Made by a program: the position numbers and the translations under genes. A stretch of DNA of 64,000 nucleotides from NCBI GenBank assembly GCA_023374025.1, contig SIJG01000070.1, positions 587,654 to 651,653 of the forward strand, read 5' to 3'. This DNA comes from Heterodera schachtii. Its lineage: Eukaryota > Nematoda > Chromadorea > Rhabditida > Heteroderidae. Below are positions 1 through 13,127 of this stretch, one piece after another. Within the stretch, counting starts at the first letter, position 1; each line of letters begins with the position of its first letter. The notes under the pieces are model-generated. The model saw nothing but the letters and a program-made list of their open reading frames with translations, did no database searches and was not told the DNA's origin.

Positions 1-823
1 ATTTTCCACAAAAATTTTGAGAAAGAAAGAGCATGAAAAAAAAATTTACCGTGTGCAAAGCGCGCCAAACAACAACAAGCATTCGTGAAAACAAACAAAT
101 GAAAACTTTGAACACCACGGCATGAACAACAGAAAGCCAAGGGAAGAGAGGGCAGCAGAAAGAAAGTGTGTGGAAAAGGTGGAGATTAGCAGAGAGAGTG
201 GGGGGGGGGAGAGAGAGACAGGAAAGAAAATGAATGAGATAGACAAGGAAGAAAAAAGAGGGTGAGAGAAAGAGAGAGAGGGGAGGGGAAGTGATTAAGG
301 GACAATGAGAGGGATGGGAGAGAGAAAATGAAGGTGAGAGTAAAGTGTTTTATCATAGGGATAAGAAATAAAAAACCAAATTAGTTAATTATATCATTTA
401 AAACATTATTTTTTGAACACAATACCCCACAAAAAAACATTTTTCCAAAGTGGCGCCGGTCGCCTCAGTGTTTTGAGAGAGGTATCGTTGGGGTTGGGTA
501 AAAGAGCACCAACAAGTAAAAATGACGATGCGTTGTGGTGTGGAAGTGTGGTGACTGATCAGTCGGGGGGCCGCTAATGAGGGGGGCTAATGAGATTTTT
601 TTGTTTGACTAACGCGCTAATAAAGTGAGGGGAGAGGGGGGGGGGGGGAGCGGCGGGCGGGGCGGGCTGCTTTTTTTTTTGCCGTCGGGGTGAACTGCAC
701 ATACAGCAAAACGATTTTGCTGCTTTTGATGGCGATGATGATGCGGGGGATTCCCCGCGCCAACTCAGCCGACGCCGGGGGCTAAAGTAAATGGTCTTTT
801 TATCACTGACGAATACACTATTT

Positions 824-827
824 CGTC

Positions 828-920
<93 letters not shown>
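824..920. repeat. (CT)n microsatellite
   Basis: An almost pure CT dinucleotide tract of about 95 bp with two GT interruptions. On the opposite strand it reads as (GA)n and creates a spurious Arg-Glu open frame. Confidence 0.95.
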
Positions 921-923
<3 letters not shown>

Positions 924-1439
924 CACTAACACCCTGAGGGGCACTGATTATACGCACTTTGTTGCCAATGCTACCCATCCATTGATCAAGAAAATACCTG
1001 ATCAGTTAGGCCAGCCAGTTGAATGCTACGGCCGATCACTTAGATAAAAACCTTTTGTCTTCGGAAACAATTGGTGATTAGCTTAAACTGTATGAATTAA
1101 AACTAATTACCTAAATACGCTTCAGTGATCAATCAGAAACAACGGGCAACATATGGATTTTGATCAGAAAGAAGCAAACTGAATTCCTTTCAACCATTCT
1201 GGTGCTCTTAAATTGATTGATCTAATTAGCGGATGGGGGATAAGGGGAGCGACTGGCGTTATGTGTCGTCTGATATGATAGTTGCTGCCATCCTCGCAGC
1301 AAAAAAATGGATGTGCTAAATTTTCGGCAGGCAGCATTAATCGGAAAGTGATCAGTGGTACTCTGCCCCCACTCCAAACACGCTGATCACTCATCCAGAA
1401 ACAAAAGTAAAACACTGATCAGTTGCACTCTTTTTATGT

Positions 1440-1473
1440 GAATCACCTGTATCCTCTCTTTCACTCTCTCTCT

Positions 1474-1515
<42 letters not shown>

Positions 1516-1531
1516 TTCTCTCTCTCTCTCA
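1440..1531. repeat. Pyrimidine-rich CT microsatellite
   Basis: A second CT-rich tract with short TTTC interruptions, flanked by TGATCA sites. Confidence 0.9.
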
Positions 1532-4254
1532 ACTGGCACCATTCAATCTCTGTTTCTATGTATTTCCCAAAATCCGATCACTTTGATCACTACAAATAAT
1601 ATCAGCAAAATAATAAAACTTCATTCACTGCTCCTCTCTGATCAGTTTAATATGCCTATGTACCAATCTGATCACCTTTTTTTTTGTGATCAAAGTTTGA
1701 GTTTGACGAAAAAGACAAAATGACGTTATGATGGTGAAACAAATTAGTAACAAATACATTTATTATAAAAACTAAAGACTGCCGATCACTCTTTCTTTTA
1801 TTTTGTTCGTGATCATCATTCATTTTGCCCGCAAAATTTTAGAGCGCGAAAATTTTTTATAAACTCTTTGCAAAAAATGATCCAAATTAAGTGGTGTGGA
1901 AGCGGAGAAGGAGGAAAGAAAATGGGCGAAAATTGTTTAATTTGTTTAAAAAAATTTATGGGAGAGAGTTTTGCGATCTGAAAATGATCAGCTCTTGTCA
2001 TCATCATTATCATAATGATTAAATAATTATATTGGTCGCAGTTTCAACCATTTTGGTGAAGTTTTGTGGTGCAAATTTACACGCATTAAGTAATTAAAAA
2101 ATAATAATGATGATGATGGTAAAGCGTCAAAAGTATTTAATGTGGATGATAGCGGAGCATCCATTTTTGAGAGTGATCAGATATTATCATTAGGAGATCC
2201 AAAAAATTAAAATTTACCAAGGGATTAGATTTTTTGTAATTTTTTTTCAATACATATTATTTTTTAAATATTTTCACAGGAACCATCGAAAAATTTAAAT
2301 GCCAAAGTTTCGCAAAAAAAAAACTGGCAAATTTGAGAATTAAAAATTAAAAGTAAAATGGAAGAAATAATAGAAGTTCGTATAAAGGCGCTCAACTTTA
2401 ATGATATCACTTTTGGATTTTTTAGGCCTCGGTATTTCATTTCCCGTTCTCCGAAAATTTTTTTTAGGCGTACGTTCATTATGCACCGCACAGTTCCCCC
2501 AATTATTTTTGTTGTTAATTAGAGCATAATTAGAGCACCTAACATGTAATTAATTATGAAATTTGATCGAATATCATTACGCCCACCAAAATTGTGTGGA
2601 AAAAAACAAAAACAACAAATTTTGAAATAGTGACTAATTGATAAATTTGATAACTGCTAAATACCAATTAGTACAGTTGCCCTCCAAATTTAGGAGTCAT
2701 CATTATCTGTTTGTCCTTCAATTGCACCCCTCGTCGCCGGCGGGAGGCATCCCCAAAATTTCTTTGGGGGTCAGGTCAAATGACCACCCAACGGCGGGAT
2801 CGGAGAGGGCGAGGGGGGAGAGGAGACGAGAGGCCCACCCTGAGGCGATGCCCTCCTTATTTCGGCGCCACCGTCGTCGGTGGTGGTGGTGGGGAACAAT
2901 ATTTTGGGGGTAGGAGAGACCACCACCAACAGAAACTCTCCCCCCCCCCCAACTCTCGCGTTTTTGGGGATACACCGGCACCAGAATGCACCAAATATGA
3001 CACCATCATCATCATCCGCCACGAATGCCATCCAAAATCCAAAATAAACATCAATCAATGGGCACGAGTCGGGGGGGGGGGGGGGAGACTGATGCGATGC
3101 GAAGGAATTTTGCCCAATTTGAAGGACAAATGCTAGGATATGTGATGAGATGATGGTGAAGTGCACTTTGGGTGGTGATAAATTACGATGACCTCCATGA
3201 TAAAAATGGGATTTGTGTTTAGTAAAAAAAAAAAAATTGGATTTGTTTTATAGTGGCAAAAAAAACAGCTAACCTAACTTAGGTTGTTGGTGGAAATTAT
3301 GAAAAATTCCTAGGTCATTGACATTTTTGTCTCCCTCTTTTTTTTTGCAGATTGCCCAAAATTTTTAAAAATTCACCAAATCAAGAAAAAGTATATTCAG
3401 TTAAAAAGCGATTTTTTCAAAAACAAAAAACTTTCTGTATATTGTCATTTTTTCAAAATTTTCCCCTAATTTATAAAATAAAAAAAACATTTGGATTTAT
3501 TTTAATGAAATTACCATTTCTCCGATTTAATTACATTAAATTTATATTAAAATAAATCCAACTCCTCTAAAATTTAATGACCAGAAAACATTGTGCTTTG
3601 TGTTGTTTTGAGTACGAAATGTTCTCAATTTTGGCGCTGACGAAGTGATACACTAATGAGTTGGGCAATTTGGCGATCTGTCGATGGATGACGTTTCTCC
3701 CCGGAATTTTCGGAGAATTTCCGACAGACGGAGAAAGATGGGTGATGGACCGAGTAAACAACAGACAAAATTTTAATGTCTATTATAGTCACTATTAATT
3801 GGCTAATTAATTAGTTAATGATCATTTGATGAAGCGATGGACTGAGTAAGGGACCAATGTGTTATTCACGTGAATACTTGCACCGCTTCATATGCTTGCG
3901 CTCCGTCCGCCGTTGTCATGCGACTTGCCGCCGTCGGCGCCGCGTTGTGGGAAGGGGTCGCGCAGCACTGCGCACCGCGGGGGAATGCGGCGACGCACGG
4001 CGACCGTTGTGATGCGGGGGGGGGGGGGACACCGGACACATTGATCACTACACTAATTGACACCGATCGGCGGCTGATCAGCGCAGCAATCAGTTTTATC
4101 ATTGTTTGCCGCAGCCGACTGCTCTGATCAACAAAACAATAAACCATGAATGGGTCGTAAAATGTGACGTATGAAGAAAGGACGGAGAAAGTCGGAGCTT
4201 GCGGTGAGTTATTGTGTTTGGCACATTCCATTCTCATCTCTGCGCAACCTTGTG

Positions 4255-4865
4255 ACTCTCATCCCCGCAGCAATATCTCTACCTCATTGTCTGTCTCTGT
4301 ACTTTTCCTCTCTCTCTCACTCTCTCTCCCCTGTCTCTCTCTCTTTTTTTCTCTCTCTTCCTCTGTCTCTCTCTCTTTCACTTCCTTTCTCATTTCTCTT
4401 TCTCTTCCTCTCTCTTTCTCTCCCCCTCTCTCTCTCCCTTTCTTTCCCTCTCTCTTTTTTCTCTATCACTTTCTTCTTTCGCTCCTCTCTCTCCCTTCTC
4501 TTTTCACCTCCTTCTCTCGCTCTCTCTCTCTCTCTCTCTCTCACTCTCTCTCCCTGTCTCTCTCTCTTTTTTTCTCTCTCCTCTGTCTCTCTCTCTTTTC
4601 ACTTCCTTCTCTATTTCTCTTTCTCTTCCTCTCTCTTTCTCTCCCCCTCTCTCTCTCCCTTTCTTTCCCTCTCTCTTTTTCTCTATCACTCTCTCTCTTT
4701 CTCTCTCGCTGTCATCTCTCTCTCTCTCGCTGTCGTCTCTCTCTTTCTTTCTCTACTTTCGCAAACTGACTATCTATATGCATATTTGTGCACTCGCTAA
4801 TGTGTTCTTTTCTTCGTTTTCTCCTTCCTCCTCTCTCCCTCTTCCCTTTCTCTCTCTCTCTTTTT
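4255..4865. repeat. 600-bp polypyrimidine tract with internal duplication
   Basis: About 600 bp of nearly uninterrupted C/T on the + strand. It is not a plain dinucleotide repeat: a segment of about 150 bp starting near 4318 recurs with few changes near 4541, so the tract grew by a tandem duplication with a period of about 220 bp. Long mirror-like polypyrimidine runs can form intramolecular triplex DNA, which is general knowledge and not tested here. Confidence 0.9.
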
Positions 4866-6350
4866 TCTGCCAATATGTCTCTAATTAGATCACTGATCAC
4901 TATAGTCTCTTTATATTAGTTTGCTCTTCATTTCATTCCTCTTTTTTCTCTCTCTCTCCAACTTTGATCATTTTCTAACTCCTTCGCCTCTATTTCTCTT
5001 ATCTCATCAATGTATTAAAATTCAGATTGTTTGTTTCTGCTAAAATGTACTGAAATTAACGTTTCGGTTAATTTTTTCTAACATTTCTTGCTCAAAATGG
5101 GCCTCAGATTTTACTCCTCGGCCTGATACCCCCAACCCCCTCCAATGACTGTGACGAAGTTCGGCAGAAATGATTTCCCCTCTCCCGGTTATTGTAATAA
5201 TTAAACTTTTTTGATCGGAGTGTCAGGGTGTTCCTGGCACTCACTTTGTTCACATTTTGATCAGAACATTCATTATTGAGGAAAAAATCATTTTGTGTAC
5301 AAGAAAAATTGGTGATCAAAGTGCGGAGTGATTGCCACGTAATTTCGCCCCGAGCAAAAAGGAAAAAATGTGGCGGTAAATGACTCACCTACCCACTAAT
5401 TAGTGAATTATTGTTTCTAATTATCATTAATAAGTGATGGAGAGAGAGAGAGAAAGAGAGTTAATGCTGTGCAGTAATGTGATCGGAATCGACGTATTTG
5501 CTGTGCGCAGCAGGAGAAGAACCTTCCTATTACTGCTGCTGCGGTTGCTGCTCTTCCACAAATTGGGGGAGAGTGTAACCAGCACAAAGCGAATTAATTA
5601 GTTAATTAATTGTTTTGGTGGGTGCGCGGGTGGGGTGGGGGTGGTGAATGAACCCAATAATAAATAAATTAAATCAAAAATTTATTTGTGATCAGATGCA
5701 GAAAAGGAGGATAAGTATGATCATTCCACGGCGAAAGATAATTTTACCACAGCAAATATATTGTGCTGATCAGAGAAAGACAATAATTATTATATTTTGG
5801 TTAGAAATTGAATGAAAGTATTTGACAGAAATAAAAGAGATTATAACTAACTTTATGAGTGAATATTCTAATCATTTATAGTTATAATGACAAATATTTC
5901 TGATCACCCACTTTAGATTGAATATAAAAATCGAGAGAGAGAGAGAGAGAGAGTGATGATAGAGAGACAAAGAGTAGAGATACAGAGAGGCAGAAAGTAG
6001 AGAGCGAGAGAGAGAAGAGAGAGAGCGAGAGAGATTTTGATAACCTTTGTGCCCATCATAAATCTGATGAAGATAGACCATCGAAATGATGGGTGAAGTA
6101 GGGCATAATATATTACTTGCGTGATTGAAAAAACAAATTAAACTGAAAAATATGATCGAAATGGTTTGTTAGAGCGATCTCTGACAGACAATTGTTCTCT
6201 GTAATTGCGTGGGATAAGAGTGATTGGACTCATTTCTAAAATAAAAAAATAAATCATACCAACTCGGGCACCTTTCGCGTACCTAATTAAAGAGGAGGGG
6301 GTGATAATGGCCCTGAAATCACAAATTATCACACTTAAGCACGGGACAGA

Positions 6351-6888
6351 GGTGATTCAACTCAAAAACAAATACCCAAAATCTGATGATTAAACAAATT
6401 ACTACCAAAAATTTAATTAGTTCGGTGAGATAGGAATTGGGGATAATCAAATTCAAAAACAAATAAATCAAATCCAAAAAATATGGTGAGCAAAAAGAAA
6501 AAACTAATGGCGAAATTAAGATCAGTCACATAAAGACTAATTATTCTCTGATCGATGCGGGCAGATGGGAACAGAGGGCGGTGATCGAACTCAAAAACAA
6601 ATAGGTCGCACCCAAAAAAAAACTGTGATCGAGTTTTACAAAAGAATCTTGACCTCTTCTCTGGACAGTCAAAGAAACAGACATTGGCGTCTGACTGTTA
6701 TATGACTCTGTCTGATCAGTCACGGGCAGACACTCTTCTCTGACCGGTGCGTGCGTGAAGGAGGGACAGCTGCTGCTGGGTGAATAGTGGTGATCGGACT
6801 CAAAAACAAATAAATTTGCGCGACGGGAGAGAGAAAGAGAATGGTGATCGTGATCGACATCGTTCGTACCCCTCAAAAACAAATAAAT
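6351..6888 (+). repeat. Five copies of a CTCAAAAACAAATA motif
   Basis: The motif TCAAAAACAAATA occurs near 6360, 6451, 6590, 6799 and 6873. It is usually preceded by GTGAT(C/T) plus a few bases and often followed by AATCAAA. The spacing is irregular (about 75-210 bp), so this is a short interspersed motif and not a tandem array. Confidence 0.8.
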
Positions 6889-9400
6889 CAAATGACAATA
6901 ATTGCTGATCAGCCTAGGGATGTGCGTATACTCTGATCACAAATGATCAAAAAAAGGGGAGTCCGTTGAACAGAGCCTGATCACTTTCCACGATCAAAGG
7001 GGGAACGCCGCCGCATCGCCAAATGTGGCTGCTGCGCAATGCGCACACAAAAGAACAAAAGAAAAGTCATACCACAAAACCACCAAAGGGACACAACTTA
7101 CTCATTATAATTAGTTTGGTGATCAATTAGGAAAACTTAAAAAAACTAATTAACAAATTACCACTATTATAATGTGGACCCAGACAAAGGGAAGCGCGGG
7201 GCGCGGGGAGAGAAATTTTTGGGAACTATGAAAACCTGAAAATTGCCGATCATTTTTCGTGCATCATTATGATTGTCATTATTTTGTTTTCACAAAAGTG
7301 CATTTTTGTGATTCAACATTCACTGATCACTACTGTCATGAGTCAGTATAACGATATTTGAGTGGAGAAAGTTACTGTAGAAAGACGATCATATTAAAAT
7401 TTGAATTTTTATTCCAACAAATTGGAATTTAAATTGTTGTAAAGCTATACGGTACTGAGATGGACGGGTTCCAACAATTTGTGACTAATTGTGATCGAAA
7501 CCGAATATTAGTTCGAGTTGCACCGAATTTTATTAATTTCTACATTTGGAATTTCGGATTTAATAAATTAAATGTTCCCATAATTTATGGTATTGTGGTA
7601 CGGTACGATTAACAGACGGTAGTGCTGAAAATAAGGGTCGCATTTTTTCAAACAATAATTTCTCATAATTTGACGCGAAAAATTGGATAATTTCACATTG
7701 TGTCACAAGTTTAATTTAATTTGTTTTGACAGACAAATTTTCGGGTCCCGGTGACCCCATCAAAGTGGAAACGAATTAAACTAATTCATAAATAAAAGAA
7801 ATATGAAAAGAATTTATTTTGTTACACAATGTCATTTATTTTTATTGTAAGGGCATCATTCTGTTTAAAAACATTTGTTTTAATTATTGGGCCAATTTCG
7901 GCACAAACAAAACAATTGAGTGGGCGGTGGGGAGAGTGGTTGAATCGCTTTTTTGTTTTCAAAAATCCAAGTACTATTTCTGTAACATTAAAAAAATTGG
8001 GGCTTAGTCCATTTAAAAAAAATCACTAAAAGTTTTTTGAAAATGAAAAATTAAATTCCTAAATTTGTTGACAAAGCAACCCAATGAAGTATTCTTTGGT
8101 ATCATTAGAGAACCGATGCTTTTTAGTTTTACTTAATTCATAATTTTAAAGAGAGTGAAATTCGAAAAAATAGGCGTTGATTTTTTCGTCGTTATTTTCA
8201 GGAAAAGTCCGTCAAAAAATTTATACTTTGAGTTTATTTAAAAATAGATTCTACGCCAAAATTCAAATTTTGGAAATTTTCAGTTCAAAATTAAAAACTC
8301 AAGGCAGAGAGAGAGAGAGGGTTGCTATTTGGTGGTATAAATTTTCCTTAAAATTTTTAATTTTCATTGGAACGGGGAAGCTACTCCCTGCTGGTGGGCC
8401 TGAAACTACGAAAAAAAATTCCTTTCAGATTTCGTGATTTAAAAAAATAAAATAAAATCCGTGCCCTGTAAATGACCATCAACTATTTTCTATTGACCGG
8501 GTAAAAAAGGGGGTCATGGTCATGATTAACAACATCGTGGATAATCCATATTCTTATAAACCGGGGGGACCTGGCTACTCCCGTGATGCGTAGAACATAT
8601 TTTATGCAAGCATTATTATTGTATTGTCCGTTTAATTACCCCCGCCCCCCTTTACCTTACGGATCTAAGAAATTCGTCATAGCATATGTTTTTAAATGCT
8701 TTTCGCTACAGAAATTTGTTCCATGATAGAAAATGTATTCTGACTTTGATTGGCTTTTAAATCCTGGTTACTTCAAGGAACACTGGAAACAATTTTTGGA
8801 CATTTTAGTCGGAATTAAATATTTGTTACTGATCAAGAAACGAAAGGAATCCGATTTTCTTAAAAATAATCTCAAAATTTAGCATTTGTAAATAATGTAT
8901 GGACCAAAATAAAATTTGCTCTTCAATTGATCATTGAATGATCAGACGAAATTTTCTACAAAAAATTCTCCTAATCTGGTCGTGTTGATGACCAGACAAA
9001 AAATTTCTGAGAAATATTCACTACGTGCTGATAAACCGACAGCAATGATGTTAGATGAAAAATTTTCTTACAACAGCAGCAGGCAGTGATCGGGCGGCCA
9101 AAAATGATTGTCATTGATCAAAGGCCCCCCCCCCAAAAAAGCGCGCAGTGAGCGTGCATGCAATTGCCGTAAATGACTGACTGATCACAATGCGTGGTGA
9201 TCAATCGGCGCGCATCTCATCCCAATTTGATCAGTGACTGTGACGCGCGTTTTTAAAGCGAAAAATTGCAGCACCATCATTTTTGAAGGTCACCATCATC
9301 ACAATGTTTCCGCGTGAACACAAAATGCAATTAACGCTGTCGCATTAAATGGTGGGGATTGATTAATTAATTTCTGGAATTAATTAATTAATTAATTGAT

Positions 9401-12273
9401 GATTGGTTGGTTGGAAAAAACATTTTTTGCCGTTCCTCGAATTGGCGAAGACCAAAAGGTATACATACATAAGAAATAAAGTTTAAAGACCAGCAAGAAG
9501 TATTATTTGAATTTAGTAAGCAAATAAGGCGCATATTTAGAATGTTTTATATTTAGAACAATTTTCTTCATTAAAATATTTTTGGAATATTTTAGGAAAT
9601 TTTTTTTTCAAATTAAAATTAAGGATTTTATTAGAATTTAAAGATGTTTTTTCTATTTATTTTGCATCTGCTTACTTTTTAAAAAATATATTTTTTTATC
9701 ATTTTAGCAACTGAACCTAATTTTAGAAAAAAAAATACTTAAATTTCATTTTTTCAACTTAATTAAAAATTATTAATTATCTTTTTACGTTATGGGAAAA
9801 TATTTCTGCAAAAATCAGTGGAAAAGCGCATTTTTGTAGAGAGAGGAAATGGAAAATTTTCGCAACATTTTCTCTCCATCACAGTTTTGGTGCAAATTGT
9901 TTTGTTGTGTTGTGATTGCCTTTTTGGCGGATGTCCACCACAAAAATTAGCATAAATGTATATTAATATGTGTAATATTATGGTACTAATAAAACTAAAT
10001 AAATGTCCAGCGAAATGTTTGTTCAAAAACAATGCAAATCCTTGCAAAAAAAATAACGAAAAACAATAAAAATCACGGGAATTTCATGCACCAAATCATC
10101 AGTTTTTTACTTTTTTGATCATTAAATTATGTTTTAGATTTTTAATTAAATTGAAAATTAATATAAAAAAAATTGGCACTAAAATTGAAAATTAATATAA
10201 AAAAATTGGCACTAAAATTGAAAATAACACTATTTGCAAAGTGTACTATTTTAAAAAATCGGATTTAAAATTTAATTAAAAAATAATAATTATAATAAAA
10301 ATTGTTAAAAAATAATGAAAATCCTTGCAAAAAAAATAAAATAACGAAAAACAATAAAAGTCACGGGAATTTCATGCACCAATATCAGTTTTTTATTTTT
10401 TGATTATTAAACTATTTTTTTAAAATCCATTGACATTTAATAAAAAAAAAATAGGTTTTCTTTCAAAAATATAATTCATCTCGCAAAAAAGTTTGAATTG
10501 AAGCGAAAAAATTTAATATTTAAAAAAATAAAAATTACAATAAAATAAAATAAATTAAAAACATTTAAACGACAAAAATATTAAATCACAAAATTCACCC
10601 ATAATTTAGTTGTTTTTTAAATTTTAAAATAATTTATTTTTAATTAAAATACATAAAGAAAAAATAAATTTCAAAAAACAAATGAAATTACAAAATTAAA
10701 AAAACGAAATGTGAACATAAACATTTGATGAATCACAAATTAAAGAGTAGATGAACGATCGTCTTTGTTTTACTAGCCTTGTTTTTTAGCATTGGCCTTT
10801 AAAATGGAATGATTAATTTTTTTTTTTAAATGTTTTTATATATAAAAATTATTGGAGTCGGTGCATAGAAAAATTAGAATTTTAATTGCTTGCCCTGGGG
10901 TGATTTAGGAGACCTAAAATTATTTCGGGAATCCGGAATTCCACCATTTTTTTTGGAGTAATTTAAAAAGAACGACTTAAGTGAATTGACTTTTTTTTTG
11001 TCGCAAAAAGTGTGTGACAATGTGTATACCGATATTTGCCCCGCGACAATTGCGCCGCCCCATAAAAATAGACATTTGCGCCGCCCCATAAAAATAGACA
11101 TTTGCGCCGCCCCATAAAAATAGACATTTGCGCCGCCCTACAAAAACCATTTGCACCGTTCATTCAAATTTTATATTAATTCCAAAATATTTTATTTAAA
11201 CAAAAATCGACATGTATTAATGTGGCTTATTATTTTTGTTTTCCTTGGCATCAAATTTGACTTTGCTGCTGATTTGTGAGTAAGGCATTGAGAAAAAACA
11301 AAAAATGAAGTGTCTATCGTTGTGATCAGTATTTTTGCATTTATTTTAATTGCTTTTTTGTTGTTGCACAATAAAATTTAAAAAATTTTAATATATTTTT
11401 TTTTTTGACTGAGCCGCGCAAATGTCCATTTTTGCTTGGCGGCGCAAGTGTCGAGGCGCAATGTCCGTGGCGCAATGTCCATTTTTGCTTGGCGGCGCAA
11501 GTGTCGAGGCGCAATGTCCGTGGCGCAATGTCCGTTTTTGCTGTGCGGCACAAAAGTCGCAACACGAAACAATGCCGTAAATGGCTCATAACATTTAAGC
11601 AAATTTTTACATAGAATGTGAATAATATATTTTTTTAATTACTATTAATTTTTTTGAAGAATTTTTTTACATAAATTTCATAAATTTTTTACAAAATAAA
11701 AAATATCAAAATAAATCGAATTACTCGTGATCAGCATTTTTGTTAAAAAACAATTTATGAAAAATATCAATACAATGAAAACTCATTGGTTTGATTTCAC
11801 AAAAATTTTATTCAATTTTTTCTTTGTCCGATTTCACCGGTAATATTGGAACCATTTCCCGAGAAAAATGTTCAAAATTTGCCATAATTTTTGCTGCAAA
11901 ATTACTCAAAAAAAAAAAAATTAAATAATGCAAAAAATGGTGCAAAACAATTCATATATTTAATTTATTTTACAAAAATATAGATTTATTATAAAAACGT
12001 TTCATTCTCAGTCTGTATGTTGGAAATATAATATAATATAAATTCGTTTGATTTGAATTGATTTATTGTATTTAGAAATATTTATTCAAATATTATTTAC
12101 ATTATTCGAAAATTATGACGTTATCAAACCCAAAATATCAAATTTATATAAATTAAATATTATTATAAAAAAAGTTCGTGAATAGTAAAGAAATAACATC
12201 ACTTTGATCAAAAATTATTTCTTATAATTATAAAATGTTTAATTTTTGCTAGAAATTTTTGAAAATTTAGAAA
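9401..12273. other. AT-rich intergenic DNA with small repeats
   Basis: No gene seen. It includes an approximately 80-bp direct repeat (near 10025-10110 and 10315-10395), a 38-bp tandem duplication at about 10150-10225, and the GC-rich repeat element at about 11035-11575 listed separately. AT content is very high elsewhere. Confidence 0.6.
11035..11575. mobile_element. Putative element with inverted subterminal GC repeats
   Basis: The left side (11040-11160) has four tandem copies of a 26-bp unit containing TGCGCCGCCCCATAAAAAT. The right side (11412-11565) has the same motif on the opposite strand within a 61-bp tandem duplication (TGCGCCGCCAAGCAAAAAT when read on the - strand). Opposed subterminal repeats around an AT-rich middle are typical of non-autonomous DNA transposons. 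I cannot place exact ends or a target-site duplication. Confidence 0.5.
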
Positions 12274-13127
12274 ATGATTTGCATGGTTTCTGCTTTTTCA
12301 TTTTTCATTATTATTATATATTTCTCATTCCCAATTACAAAAGCGAATCGACCAGTAATAAGTTTCTCTTTTTTAAATTTATTTTATTTGATTCAAATTT
12401 AATTAATTAGGTCGACGATAATATGCTAATTGCTTTTCTGAAAGGTAATCAAGCAACGCAAATCAGCAAATATTCAAAGCAGAAATATGATGCATACCTT
12501 GGCATTGTGTATTTTTTGCGAGAAAAATGGCAATGTGACCAAATTGGGGAGAAATTTGAAGAATTTGAACGGACAGAATGCCAAAAATATCGCAAATATT
12601 TGAACATTTTATATGAATATTTGTTTAGAGAGTACGTCGGAATTGCCACAGTGAAGCCAAAATTCGTAATTAAAGATATTAAAGAGGAACAATTTGAAAT
12701 TGAAGGGTCAATAATTTATGTGGTGAATTGCCTATTCAAAATTTCGCAATTTTTTTATTTTAAATCACATTGGAGTAATTATTATGAATATAAATTAAAT
12801 AAATTGTTCACTCGGAATCAAGATTCTGTGTTTGAACCAATTTTGTTGAATGAGAAGAGATTGAATTATGAATTAAAAAATAAAAATGAAAGAAAAGTGC
12901 CAATTAATGAAATGGTTTTGCAATTGGCAATTGACACAGCAAATGAATGCCAAACAACAGAAAGTGCCGAAGGAATAATAACCCGAAGAAATTTTGAAGA
13001 ATTTGAGAAAATGCTTAAAAATGCGGACAATAGTACAAATAAAATACTGAATGCCAATGAAATAAATGAAATGATGACTTTGAATTCAAAATTCGATGAT
13101 TCACAGAAATGGGTGATTTTTGGTTAA
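12274..13127 (+). CDS. A1: secreted protein of unknown family, 265 aa
   Basis: Two exons: 12274-12354 and 12411-13127. Exon 1 is a 27-codon signal peptide (Met, a run of Phe/Ile/Leu/Tyr, then a small-residue region ending Lys-Ala-Asn-Arg-Pro). It ends at a GTAATA donor in phase 0. The 56-bp intron ends AATTAATTAG, and exon 2 opens Val-Asp-Asp-Asn and runs to TAA without interruption. The mature protein has a charged helical region with the motif CQKYRKYLNILYEYLF near residue 85, a mid-region rich in Tyr/Phe, and a C-terminal tail ending KFDDSQKW. Codon use is AT-rich like its surroundings. An inverted paralogue, A2, lies at 28639-30133 and a diverged sister module, B1, lies 634 bp downstream. 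I do not recognise the family. The conserved frame across A1 and A2 supports a real gene. Likely extracellular; function unknown. Confidence 0.8.

Larger units (their letters stand above)
1..9400. other. Gene-poor, TGATCA-rich compartment
   Basis: I find no convincing coding exon here on either strand. The open frames are short and fall in simple-sequence DNA. The stretch differs from the rest of the window in three ways: it is less AT-rich, it has many long pyrimidine or purine tracts and G-runs (about 632-662, 3071-3086, 4016-4028, and a C-run at 9126-9137), and it contains roughly 40 TGATCA palindromes. It could be a long intergenic or intronic regulatory region of a gene lying outside the window. 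No function can be assigned. Confidence 0.6.

Noticed and set aside
2638..3166. Overlapping open frames of 90-140 codons on both strands
   Set aside because: Low-complexity G-rich DNA with no conserved motif, splice sites or codon bias; four frames overlap.
4164..4800. Ser/Leu-rich open frames of about 200 codons
   Set aside because: Produced entirely by the polypyrimidine tract; two frames are open at once.
9790..10047. 85-codon - strand frame starting with a hydrophobic stretch
   Set aside because: AT-rich DNA commonly gives Phe/Ile-rich starts; the region is part of a small direct repeat and has no paralogue with a conserved frame.
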